Positions 1 to 5,839 of a stretch of DNA of 6,454 nucleotides are shown here, piece after piece; the stretch's first letter is position 1; each line of letters starts with the position of its first letter. The notes below the pieces were generated by a model. The model worked only from the letters and a program-made list of their open reading frames with translations, was not told the origin of the DNA and ran no database searches. A program made the translations under genes and the position numbers. Origin of the DNA: Candidatus Woesearchaeota archaeon (GTDB lineage Archaea > Nanobdellota > Nanobdellia > Woesearchaeales > JAGVZT01); contig JAHWHA010000122.1 of NCBI GenBank assembly GCA_019323665.1, positions 1 through 6,454 of the forward strand, written 5' to 3'.

Positions 1-749
1 AGAACAGCCCTCCAACAGAAGTATTTGTGGGAGACACCGTTCCCTTTGGGGTTGAAATAAAGAATTTAGGAGCATATTCAACAACACCTCAGCTCTGGCT
101 GCACGGCCATGACCAGAATATTATAAAGTTAGGGTGGAATGGTGTAACACCTGGAGAGATTGATGCTCGTGATGATACAAATCCTGTTGGGGGTTTTGAG
201 ATATACGAATCAAATAATGTGGAGATAGCTCTTCCAGCTGGTGTTGATTCTTACGGCACGAACATGAAGCTGACAGTCTGCTATCCATACAAGACATTTG
301 CATCAGCAGCTGTTTGCATAGACCCAGATCCAACAAACAGTGGAGATGATGCATGCGCTGCGCGAGATGTCAGCCTTAGTGGGGGTCAAGGAGGTCCTGT
401 TGGTATAACTAATATTGCAGAGGACTCCTCAAAGGACAAGGTTAGATTTACTATAACAATCTCCAATCTTGGAGGAGGTACAGTCTATAAAAAGTCAGAT
501 GGTAGCCCATGTACAAATCTACGGGCAAATGAGATTGATATTGTCTCAGTGAAACCCCAGGCAATCTCAGGCCACCAGCTGAGCTGCAAACCAGAGCCAG
601 TGAGGTTGGTAAATGGTCATGGTATTGTATATTGTGAAGCACCTATGGAGGGTTTTCCAACCTCTGCTTTCACAACGGTACTGAGGATTGATTTGGATTA
701 TTATTACAAGTCTTCAATTTCTAAATCAATAAATGTTAGGAGGATATGA
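1..749 (+). CDS. Secreted/surface protein of two beta-sandwich-like modules, 5' end cut by window edge
   Basis: The frame is open from the first full codon (base 3) and the residues before the GTG at 27 (NSPPTEVFV) align with DAPPVEVYD of the next gene, so the gene starts upstream of the window and GTG27 is not the start. No named family is recognised. Numbering from the GTG, module 1 covers about residues 1-115 and has a 'PFGVEIKNLG' strand motif typical of CARDB/Ig-like extracellular domains; module 2 starts near residue 124 (PVGITN) with 'FTITISNLGGG'. Six cysteines (85, 97, 110, 162, 187, 203) match those of the following paralogue in context and order, suggesting disulfides outside the cell. 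A signal peptide or lipobox is expected upstream but not visible. The TGA stop overlaps the first ATG of the next gene (ATGA), so the two are almost certainly co-transcribed. The domain type is inferred from pattern; function is unknown. Confidence 0.85.
   Translation, partial: NSPPTEVFVGDTVPFGVEIKNLGAYSTTPQLWLHGHDQNIIKLGWNGVTPGEIDARDDTNPVGGFEIYESNNVEIALPAGVDSYGTNMKLTVCYPYKTFASAAVCIDPDPTNSGDDACAARDVSLSGGQGGPVGITNIAEDSSKDKVRFTITISNLGGGTVYKKSDGSPCTNLRANEIDIVSVKPQAISGHQLSCKPEPVRLVNGHGIVYCEAPMEGFPTSAFTTVLRIDLDYYYKSSISKSINVRRI
738..743 (+). promoter_or_regulatory. Strong Shine-Dalgarno site AGGAGG
   Basis: AGGAGG lies at the very end of the upstream gene. It is only 2 bases before the ATG at 746 but 8 bases before the in-frame ATG at 752. 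Normal spacing therefore favours 752 as the translation start of the lipoprotein gene, with the ATGA overlap at 746-749 helping translational coupling. Confidence 0.75.
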
Positions 750-1684
750 AAATGAGAAAGGAGTTATTGGTGTTGATGGGTTTGGTTTTGGTGGTTTTGG
801 CTGGTTGTAAAGGTAAGAACACAGTAAGTGCTTCTGATCCATTCCTTGGTGGAACAACAGGACTGCTTATCAGTTTTATGGAGGATGCGCCACCTGTTGA
901 GGTGTATGATGGAGGTGATTTTCCATTTGATATTGTTGTGAAGCTCACCAATGATGGTGTATCAGATGTGGCAGCATCTGATGTGAGAGTAAAAATCAGT
1001 GGGATTGATCCTGCTCAATTCAGCAAAACCAGCGCAGATCTTGTTAGAAGCCCTGATGAGGAACTTATTAGGACTTACAAGGACTCAGAGGGGAATGAAA
1101 TTGAGGGGATTACCACACTTGTCGCATTCGACAGCCTCAATTACCACGAGACTTTGAGCGGTAACCTACAATTTCCTGTGAGGGTGGATGTGTGCTACAA
1201 GTACAGCACAAAGGCAGTTACCCAACTTTGCATAAAAGAGGATTTGCAGGATACCAGCGAAGATGCAGTGTGTATAGTGACTGGAGATAAACCTGTGTAC
1301 AGCTCGCGTGCGCCTGTTCAAATAACAGATATGAAAGAGTCAGTGAGAGGTGGTGAGAGAATTGGTTTTGTGTTTACTGTGAAAAACATGGGTAATGGAA
1401 ACCTCTACCAGAAGGATTCAAAATGTGACACAACCGGAATAAAATATGAAAATAAGGTGTGGATAGATGTTAACTCAGGGATGGCTGGATTAGAGTGCCA
1501 AGGTTTGTCAGAGGGCACCTCAAGCAGTGGTTATGCAACACTTTATGGTGGTGAGAGAGTAATAACATGCACCCAAGATGCAGCAAGTTCTACTGATTAC
1601 ATCAAGCCGGTTGACATAACTCTTACCTATGATTACAGGGAAAACCAAGAGAAACAACTATTGGTTAAGCACACAGTGCAGTAA
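746..1684 (+). CDS. Predicted lipoprotein, tandem paralogue of the preceding gene
   Basis: This is a 312-residue secreted lipoprotein (310 if the better-spaced ATG at 752 is used). The N-terminus has charged residues, a hydrophobic stretch (LLVLMGLVLVVL) and a lipobox LAGC with Cys21 as the predicted lipid-modified residue, so the mature protein should sit on the outer face of the membrane. After a short linker come two modules: about residues 39-180 (DAPPVEVYDGGDFPF, then 'VVKLTNDG') and about 190-312 (APVQITD, then 'FVFTVKNMGNG'). Both resemble CARDB/Ig-like beta-sandwich surface domains and align with the neighbour. Cysteines 150, 162, 176, 227, 251 and 275 correspond one-to-one with the six of the upstream protein, with the first four spaced almost identically (12, 14, 51 against 12, 13, 52). 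No catalytic motif is seen. A binding, adhesion or envelope role is possible but is inference. I associate such proteins with DPANN archaea from memory only. Confidence 0.9.
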   Translation: MKMRKELLVLMGLVLVVLAGCKGKNTVSASDPFLGGTTGLLISFMEDAPPVEVYDGGDFPFDIVVKLTNDGVSDVAASDVRVKISGIDPAQFSKTSADLVRSPDEELIRTYKDSEGNEIEGITTLVAFDSLNYHETLSGNLQFPVRVDVCYKYSTKAVTQLCIKEDLQDTSEDAVCIVTGDKPVYSSRAPVQITDMKESVRGGERIGFVFTVKNMGNGNLYQKDSKCDTTGIKYENKVWIDVNSGMAGLECQGLSEGTSSSGYATLYGGERVITCTQDAASSTDYIKPVDITLTYDYRENQEKQLLVKHTVQ

Positions 1685-1688
1685 CCAA

Positions 1689-1708
1689 TTTTTTTATTAT
1701 TACTTTTT
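1689..1708 (+). terminator. T-rich archaeal-type terminator after the lipoprotein pair
   Basis: A run of seven T (1689-1695) and one of five T (1704-1708) follow the TAA at 1682-1684, with more short T runs to about 1760. Archaeal RNA polymerase stops on oligo-T without needing a hairpin. No comparable T run is visible on the minus strand for the converging rfcS gene. Confidence 0.6.
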
Positions 1709-1758
1709 CTGTATTTTAATAATTATTGAGGTATCTTTTATGAAGGTTTTGGAAATAT

Positions 1759-2721
1759 CTATTTTTGTTGGCCAATGAGAGCATAGTACGCAAGCAACGC
1801 TTCAAACTGGATAAACTCGTCTGAGCCCTCAACAATCCTGAACTCTGCTTCACCGCACTTATTGATTAACTGCATCTTCTTCCTGTCATCAATTTCAAGA
1901 TTGAGAGTCTCTTTCTGCACCTGCTTCACAACATCAATACCACTGAGGCCGTAACTGAGCATCACTTCAAGTAGAAGATCACGTGCCTTAGCAAACTTAT
2001 TATCAAGAGCAAGCTTTAGTATCTTGGTTATATCATCAGGTTTGGCAAAAGCTGCCATTGAGTATACTGTCTCAGCATTGATTTTGGAGTCAAGAGCAGC
2101 ACAGCTCTGAAGAATATTCTCAAGCTTCCTGCAGTCACCCTCACTAACCCGGAACAGAGCCTCTTTTGTGTCCTGTGTTATGCTAAGCTTCTCTTGCTTT
2201 ACAATTCTTTCAATCAGCTTGAATATCTGCTCCTTCTTAAGCAGCCTGAACCTAAACACAGCGCATCTGCTCTGTATTGGTTCAATGATCTTTGAAGAGT
2301 AATTGCAGCTTAGGATAAATCTGCATGTGCGGGTATAATTTTCCATTGTTCTTCTCAAGGCCTGCTGGGCCTCTTTTGTAAGTGCGTCACTCTCATCAAG
2401 ATAGATTATCTTAAAAGGCACTTCTCCAAGAGCGCGGGTTCGCGCAAAATCCTTCACCTTGTTCCTTATCACATCTATACCTCGCTCATCCGATGCATTA
2501 AGCTCAAGAAAGTTGCCGTGCCACCCCTCACCAAAAAGCTTCATAGCCACAACCATTGCCAGGCTGGTCTTACCTGTGCCAGCAGGACCTGCAAAGAGCA
2601 TATGAGGCATATTCTTCTGCTCAACAAAAGCTGCCACTCTTTTTATTATATGATCCTGACCAATGAAATCAGAGAACTCCTTTGGCCTGTATTTTTCAGT
2701 CCATATCTCGCTGCCTGCCAT
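1759..2721 (-). CDS. rfcS: Replication factor C small subunit (clamp loader)
   Basis: This is the AAA+ small subunit of the archaeal clamp loader, which with RfcL uses ATP to load the PCNA sliding clamp at primer-template junctions. Its 320 residues match the usual family length. Visible motifs in order are: N-terminal WTEKYRP box (7-13); Walker A GPAGTGKT (45-52); LNASDERG (74-81); Walker B LDESD (108-112; the family more often has DEAD at this point, and the Ser is a mild variant); 'QQALRRTME' (119-127); sensor 1 near Asn140; SRC motif 151-153 with the arginine finger Arg152; sensor 2 region GDCRK (195-199) with Arg198; and then the helical collar domain to the end. The ATG is chosen because it starts the family N-terminus directly and a TATA box lies about 26 bases before it, implying a leaderless mRNA. 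It converges on the lipoprotein gene across a 74-base gap. Confidence 0.97.
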   Translation of the reverse strand: MAGSEIWTEKYRPKEFSDFIGQDHIIKRVAAFVEQKNMPHMLFAGPAGTGKTSLAMVVAMKLFGEGWHGNFLELNASDERGIDVIRNKVKDFARTRALGEVPFKIIYLDESDALTKEAQQALRRTMENYTRTCRFILSCNYSSKIIEPIQSRCAVFRFRLLKKEQIFKLIERIVKQEKLSITQDTKEALFRVSEGDCRKLENILQSCAALDSKINAETVYSMAAFAKPDDITKILKLALDNKFAKARDLLLEVMLSYGLSGIDVVKQVQKETLNLEIDDRKKMQLINKCGEAEFRIVEGSDEFIQFEALLAYYALIGQQK

Positions 2722-2742
2722 AGCTAAGGATAAGCAAAGTGC

Positions 2743-2757
2743 AAATAAAAACCTTTG
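2743..2757 (-). promoter_or_regulatory. BRE/TATA promoter of rfcS
   Basis: Read on the minus strand the sequence is CAAAGG followed by TTTTTATTT. The A/T box is centred about 26 bases before the rfcS ATG, so transcription should begin at or next to the start codon. Confidence 0.6.
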
Positions 2758-2805
2758 TATTGAGTAGATATTCAGGATACAATAATATAAATTAAATGAA
2801 GAACT

Positions 2806-3069
2806 CTAGATTATGTCCTCTTCAGACACCACCAAAAAATCACCTATGGCAAGCACTGCGCTGAAAGGGATGAGAACATTGCCTCTCTTGTCTTTTTCAA
2901 GCTCAAGTTTCTCTGTGTAGCTTGTGGGACTCCCAAGTACCATATGTATTAATTCGCCAGTTTTTGTCTCAAATATAAGATCACCTACTTCACCAAAGCG
3001 TTTGCCAGTCTTGCTCACTACAGTCTTGCCCAGAAGCTCTTTTGAAAACCTCTTATCATCGTCTTCCAT
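2806..3069 (-). CDS. Single PRC-barrel domain protein
   Basis: An 87-residue protein that is essentially one PRC-barrel fold. After a short charged N-terminus it has the signature SKELLGKTVVSKTGKRFGEV (about residues 9-28), then DLIFETKTGELIHMVL, an 'LIPFSAV' strand near residues 66-72 and the closing 'GDFLVVSEEDII'. This pattern is common in short archaeal PRC-barrel proteins. Known members work as small beta-barrel adaptors; in haloarchaea, PRC-barrel proteins CdpB1/CdpB2 act with SepF in cell division. Whether this one does so is inference. No transmembrane segment or signal peptide is present, so it is cytosolic. GGTGA lies 4 bases before the ATG and supports the start. It is upstream of rfcS on the same strand, but rfcS has its own promoter in the 84-base gap. 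Confidence 0.92.
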   Translation of the reverse strand: MEDDDKRFSKELLGKTVVSKTGKRFGEVGDLIFETKTGELIHMVLGSPTSYTEKLELEKDKRGNVLIPFSAVLAIGDFLVVSEEDII

Positions 3070-3104
3070 AAGCTCACCCTCTGCTCCTAAAGTGTGTCAG
3101 GTAA

Positions 3105-3119
3105 TATATAAATCTTTTG
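3105..3119 (-). promoter_or_regulatory. BRE/TATA promoter of the PRC-barrel gene
   Basis: On the minus strand the sequence is CAAAAG followed by ATTTATATA. The predicted transcription start near 3082 leaves a leader of about a dozen bases holding the GGTGA ribosome site, so this gene should have a short leader, unlike rfcS. Confidence 0.65.
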
Positions 3120-3161
3120 TATTAGTGTGGTGAGGGTTTATCCCACAATATTTTAGATATC

Positions 3162-3176
3162 AAAAACCTTTTAAAC
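3162..3176 (+). promoter_or_regulatory. BRE/TATA promoter of the small membrane protein pair
   Basis: AAAAACC followed by TTTTAAAC, with the predicted transcription start near 3198-3200. It is divergent from the PRC-barrel promoter, about 45 bases away, so the two could share upstream regulation. Confidence 0.55.
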
Positions 3177-3207
3177 ACAACTTCAAACCAGATTTCTGCC
3201 AATAGGG

Positions 3208-3546
3208 GTGAATTTATTGAAAGGATTTATGGATGTAACACAGACAGAACAGTGGTTTACACAGCTTTTTGGGTTAAGTATTAAGGCTCCCCTTGTGGGA
3301 GAGACTAAGAGACAGTTCCTTTTGAAAGCGCCATTGCTAATGCTTGGAGTTGTGCTTTTTGGCTTCTTACTGCTTGAAAAGTTTCCTTCGCTGATTGCAG
3401 TTATCCTGATGCTCATCTTCTTTTACTTAACAGTCTTCTTGCTTCTAAAGTTCATGGATGCAATAAATAGTACCACCGAGGTGAGGAGTATATTGGGTAT
3501 AGCCCTATGGTTTTTACCGCTGATTGTGCTTGTGCTGCTCCTGTAA
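3208..3546 (+). CDS. Small integral membrane protein, unknown function
   Basis: No family is recognised. From the GTG at 3208 the protein has 112 residues: a soluble N-terminus of about 38 residues (with TEQWFTQLFGL and a basic TKRQ just before the membrane), then three hydrophobic stretches at about 41-56, 60-82 and 95-112. The last stretch ends exactly at the C-terminus (LPLIVLVLLL). The start is uncertain. GTG3208 gives the longest frame, but GGGGTGA at 3205-3211 would sit 5 bases before a TTG at 3217 (109 residues), and AGGA at 3221-3224 is close to the ATG at 3229 (105 residues); I slightly favour 3217. The next gene starts one base after this stop, so the two form a transcription unit and may act together in the membrane. 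Confidence 0.72.
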   Translation: MNLLKGFMDVTQTEQWFTQLFGLSIKAPLVGETKRQFLLKAPLLMLGVVLFGFLLLEKFPSLIAVILMLIFFYLTVFLLLKFMDAINSTTEVRSILGIALWFLPLIVLVLLL

Positions 3547-3547
3547 A

Positions 3548-3832
3548 ATGCTAGTTAAGCTTATGGGTTTGGGAGATATATTTGCAGCAGTTATGACTAT
3601 AGTTGCTACAATGCACCCAGTGGCTGCATCCAAGCAGCTAATAGGCTATGCAGCAGCATATCTTGTGTTAAAAGGAGGCATTTTCTCACTTGCCGGCAAT
3701 ATTGTAAGCTATATAGACGTGCTTTGCGGAGTGTACATCTTTTTACTCAGTTTGGGAATCTCACTCCCCTTACTCACACTCTTTGCAGTGCTATTCCTTG
3801 TCCAGAAAACAGCTTTCTCTTTCTTTGCCTGA
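3548..3832 (+). CDS. Small four-helix membrane protein with internal duplication
   Basis: A 94-residue hydrophobic protein with four predicted membrane stretches (about 8-22, 31-48, 56-71, 74-93). The two halves repeat: 'LGDIFAAVMTI' with Asp10 matches 'YIDVLCGVYIF' with Asp57, and 'AYLVLKGGIFS' with Lys42 matches 'LFLVQKTAFSF' with Lys87. Each half thus has an Asp at the head of its first helix and a Lys, followed by a Phe-Ser, at the end of its second. I recall similar small proteins from DPANN archaea but know no function. The ATG at 3548 is chosen because it follows the upstream stop by one base; longer starts (TTG at 3524) would lie inside the upstream gene and add a poor CLCCSCK stretch. 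The stop is one base from the stop of the opposing gene. Confidence 0.78.
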   Translation: MLVKLMGLGDIFAAVMTIVATMHPVAASKQLIGYAAAYLVLKGGIFSLAGNIVSYIDVLCGVYIFLLSLGISLPLLTLFAVLFLVQKTAFSFFA

Positions 3833-3833
3833 C

Positions 3834-4046
3834 TCAATATGTTTGGAGCTTGTCAAGGCTGAACTCCTCTTCTTCCTTATTCTTCTCAGGTGTATTATCA
3901 GCAGGTGCATCAAGCATGCTGCCAAACACATTGTCCCCATCAGGGAATTCAGGAGAAAATTGCTCTGCAACAAGCTGCTGCAGGAATCTTATTGCCTCTT
4001 TTATCTCCTCTTTTGAGTCGCGCTTTGTGTCAATTGTTATCTGCAT
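3834..4046 (-). CDS. Small acidic-tailed conserved protein, unknown function
   Basis: A 70-residue soluble protein. The N-terminus predicts one beta strand and one amphipathic helix (MQITIDTKRDSKEEIKEAI, to about residue 27); a Pro/Gly/Asp-rich linker follows (about 30-50), then an acidic stretch (EKNKEEEEF) and a C-terminal Tyr. I recall small archaeal proteins with this beginning (MQI-ID-KRDSKEE) and a charged tail, but no function. The start is supported by AGGTGG three bases upstream (4050-4055) and by an in-frame TAA at 4059-4061 that rules out an earlier start. It is divergent from the cysteine desulfurase and converges with the membrane gene with a single base between stops. Confidence 0.75.
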   Translation of the reverse strand: MQITIDTKRDSKEEIKEAIRFLQQLVAEQFSPEFPDGDNVFGSMLDAPADNTPEKNKEEEEFSLDKLQTY

Positions 4047-4120
4047 TAGCCACCTTTTTTAAGACATTTGTCTGATCAAATAATAATTTGGCAATATCAG
4101 CGTTTTCACTTGTTGCCTTC

Positions 4121-4135
4121 AAATATAAATCTATC
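4121..4135 (-). promoter_or_regulatory. BRE/TATA promoter of the 70-residue protein gene
   Basis: On the minus strand the sequence is ATAG followed by ATTTATATTT. The predicted start near 4098 gives a leader of about 50 bases containing the AGGTGG ribosome site. It stands back-to-back with the desulfurase promoter about 25 bases away. Confidence 0.5.
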
Positions 4136-4153
4136 CATATTCCTTAGTTAAAC

Positions 4154-4167
4154 AAAAGATTTAAATA
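4154..4167 (+). promoter_or_regulatory. BRE/TATA promoter of the cysteine desulfurase
   Basis: AAAAGA followed by TTTAAATA is a near-ideal archaeal promoter. The box centre is about 27 bases before the ATG at 4191, so the message is predicted to be leaderless; no ribosome site is visible before this ATG. Confidence 0.75.
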
Positions 4168-4169
4168 CA

Positions 4170-4187
4170 ACTTAACAATTGTTAAGT
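4170..4187 (+). promoter_or_regulatory. Perfect 18-bp palindrome, candidate operator of the desulfurase gene
   Basis: ACTTAACAATTGTTAAGT is an exact inverted repeat with no spacer. It lies two bases after the TATA box and ends three bases before the start codon, over the predicted transcription start. A dimeric regulator bound here would block polymerase, so repression is the natural reading. The regulator is not in the window. Confidence 0.65.
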
Positions 4188-4190
4188 CTA

Positions 4191-5267
4191 ATGAAAGTAT
4201 ATCTTGACAACGGTGCCACAACCCGCGTTGCGCCAGAGGTTGCTGAGGCTGTAAAAAAAGTGTTTCTCGTCCAATATGGCAACCCTTCATCCTTGCACAG
4301 CTGGGGAAGGGAAGCAAAGCAAATACTTGAGAAGAGCAGGGCAACCATTGCGCGTAAGATCAATGCGCAGCCAGAGGAGATATTCTTCACATCAGGTGGT
4401 TCAGAATCTGACAACCTAGCGCTTGTGGGTGTTGCACTGGCAAACAAGGTTAGGGGTAACCATATCATCACCACAAAGTTTGAGCACCATGCTATTGAGC
4501 GCACCGCAAAACAGCTTGAGAAACAGGGTTTTAAACTTACTTTTCTTGATGTAACCGAAGATGGCTTTGTGAATCCCAAGAGTGTTGAAAATGCGATCAC
4601 AGACAAGACAATCCTTGTGAGTATAATACACGCAAACAATGAGATTGGTACAATACAGCCTATTGGGGATATTGGTAAAATTTGCCGAAAGAGAGGTGTG
4701 CTCTTGCATGTTGATGCTGTGCAGAGCTTTACAAAGACAGAGCTGGACGTCAATAAGATGAATATAGATTTGGCATCTTTTTCAGCACACAAAATCCATG
4801 GCCCAAAGGGAGTGGGAGCATTATATGTAAGAAAGAGCATAAATATTCAGCCAATGTTTTTCGGTGGCAGCCAGGAGTCTAAACTCAGACCAGGTACTGA
4901 AAACCTCCCCTCGATTGTTGGATTTGCGCAGGCAGCCGCCCTCATTTCAGAGAAGGATATTGAACATATGACAAAACTACGCAATAAGCTTATTGATGGG
5001 CTGCTCAAAATTTCTGACACGCAACTCAACGGTTCAAGAGAGCACAGACTGTGTAATAATGTCAATATCGCTTTCAACTTTGTTGAAGGTGAATCCCTGC
5101 TCATGGAGCTTGACACTCATGGTATTGCGGTGTCAACAGGCTCAGCTTGCTCATCAACTGAGCTTACTCCAAGCCATGTGCTTACAGCAATTGGCCTGAA
5201 ACCTGAGATTGCCCATGGCTCATTACGCTTCACCCTCAGCAAATATACAACACAGGAAGAGATTTAA
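4191..5267 (+). CDS. Cysteine desulfurase, NifS/IscS type, C-terminus cut by an in-frame TAA
   Basis: A PLP enzyme of aminotransferase class V that takes sulfur from L-cysteine as an enzyme-bound persulfide, giving alanine and supplying sulfur for Fe-S clusters and tRNA thiolation. Numbered from the ATG at 4191 (359 residues): YLDNGATT at the N-terminus; SGGSESDN in the PLP site; His99 in EHHAIE, stacking on PLP; HANNEIG; Asp175 and Gln178 in HVDAVQ; the Schiff-base Lys201 in SAHKIHGPKG; RPGTEN; and the catalytic persulfide Cys320 in STGSACSS. The ATG is preferred over an in-frame TTG at 4179, which lies inside the palindrome and upstream of the predicted transcription start. All catalytic residues are intact, but the frame stops at TTQEEI where family members continue for about 30-40 residues; those codons follow directly in frame after the TAA (see 5268-5363). 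Members are usually 380-400 residues. No iscU scaffold gene is adjacent. I cannot separate IscS from NifS by eye, so no symbol is given. Confidence 0.95.
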   Translation: MKVYLDNGATTRVAPEVAEAVKKVFLVQYGNPSSLHSWGREAKQILEKSRATIARKINAQPEEIFFTSGGSESDNLALVGVALANKVRGNHIITTKFEHHAIERTAKQLEKQGFKLTFLDVTEDGFVNPKSVENAITDKTILVSIIHANNEIGTIQPIGDIGKICRKRGVLLHVDAVQSFTKTELDVNKMNIDLASFSAHKIHGPKGVGALYVRKSINIQPMFFGGSQESKLRPGTENLPSIVGFAQAAALISEKDIEHMTKLRNKLIDGLLKISDTQLNGSREHRLCNNVNIAFNFVEGESLLMELDTHGIAVSTGSACSSTELTPSHVLTAIGLKPEIAHGSLRFTLSKYTTQEEI

Positions 5268-5363
5268 TATACAATAAGGGCTGTGAAAAACGCTGTTGAG
5301 AAGATGCGCCTCCTTAGCCCTTGGGAATCAGGAAAAAAACTTGAGGGCCTAAAGCACCATTAG
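5268..5363 (+). pseudogene. Detached C-terminal segment of the cysteine desulfurase
   Basis: Directly after the TAA at 5265-5267, the same frame reads 31 codons without a stop to TAG at 5361-5363. It begins YTIRAVKNAVEKMRLLSP, the standard family ending (EEI-x-YTI...V-KLR-LSP) with only the residue at the TAA missing, and ends LEGLKHH. Together with the stop position it would give a 391-residue enzyme, the normal length. The segment has no start codon or promoter of its own for this frame. It is either a nonsense mutation, a base-call error or a read-through extension. Confidence 0.88.
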
Positions 5364-5373
5364 TGCCAGATTG

Positions 5374-5388
5374 GAAAAAGCTTAAATA
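5374..5388 (+). promoter_or_regulatory. BRE/TATA promoter of the Nudix gene
   Basis: GAAAAAG followed by CTTAAATA, with the box centre about 28 bases before the ATG at 5412. A leaderless message is predicted; no ribosome site is visible. Confidence 0.7.
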
Positions 5389-5411
5389 TCACCAACAAAT
5401 CCCATTCTTCT

Positions 5412-5837
5412 ATGGAAACCCAAAGAGGTGTCTCAGCAATAATCTATGATAAGCGCGGTGACAAACACTACTTCCTCCTTCTGCACAGAGTGAGCAACTG
5501 GCAGGGCTGGGAATTTCCTAAAGGCAAGCTTGAGGAAGGCGAAACAGTGCTACAGGCGGCAACACGCGAAATCAAAGAAGAAACGGGGTTGAAAAAATTC
5601 AATATCAAGGGCAGCCTAGTGAACAAGCGTGAATTCACCCATAATGACAGGCTTTACTCTTTTGAAACTTTTCTGGTTGAGGCAAATATGAATGTTGTGG
5701 TGGATATCAGTGGTAGTGAGGAGCATGATAACTATATCTGGACAGACAAAGAGGGAGTTCTAGCCAAGTTGTACTGGCATGAGGAAAAATCCCAGTTCAA
5801 GGAAGCTATAGCTGTCTTAGAGAGCTCGAATATCTGA
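5412..5837 (+). CDS. Nudix hydrolase
   Basis: A 141-residue single-domain Nudix enzyme, which hydrolyses a nucleoside diphosphate linked to another group using divalent metal. The Nudix box is complete: Gly38-x5-Glu44-x7-Arg52-Glu53-x2-Glu56-Glu57-x-Gly59-Leu60, with Glu53, Glu56 and Glu57 as expected metal/catalytic residues. It is preceded by WEFPKGKLEEGE. The FPKG arrangement and size recall diadenosine-polyphosphate (Ap4A) hydrolases and related house-cleaning enzymes, but substrate cannot be settled from the motif. No signal or membrane segment is seen, so it is cytosolic. The ATG is chosen from the leaderless promoter and because METQRGVSAIIYD begins the fold directly. Its stop is two bases from the stop of the opposing zinc-ribbon gene. 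Confidence 0.95.
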   Translation: METQRGVSAIIYDKRGDKHYFLLLHRVSNWQGWEFPKGKLEEGETVLQAATREIKEETGLKKFNIKGSLVNKREFTHNDRLYSFETFLVEANMNVVVDISGSEEHDNYIWTDKEGVLAKLYWHEEKSQFKEAIAVLESSNI

Positions 5838-5839
5838 TT

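Noticed and set aside
27..749. GTG at 27 as the true start of the first protein
   Set aside because: The reading frame is open before it and the residues upstream align with the paralogue, so the gene begins outside the window.
4172..4840. Long minus-strand frame (222 codons) under the desulfurase gene
   Set aside because: The plus-strand frame has every desulfurase motif; the minus frame has low-complexity Ser/Cys/Leu content typical of an antisense shadow.
5262..5363. General reassignment of TAA as a sense codon in this genome
   Set aside because: TAA ends the lipoprotein gene just before a T-rich terminator and ends the first membrane gene at a sensible length, so only the single site in the desulfurase is anomalous.
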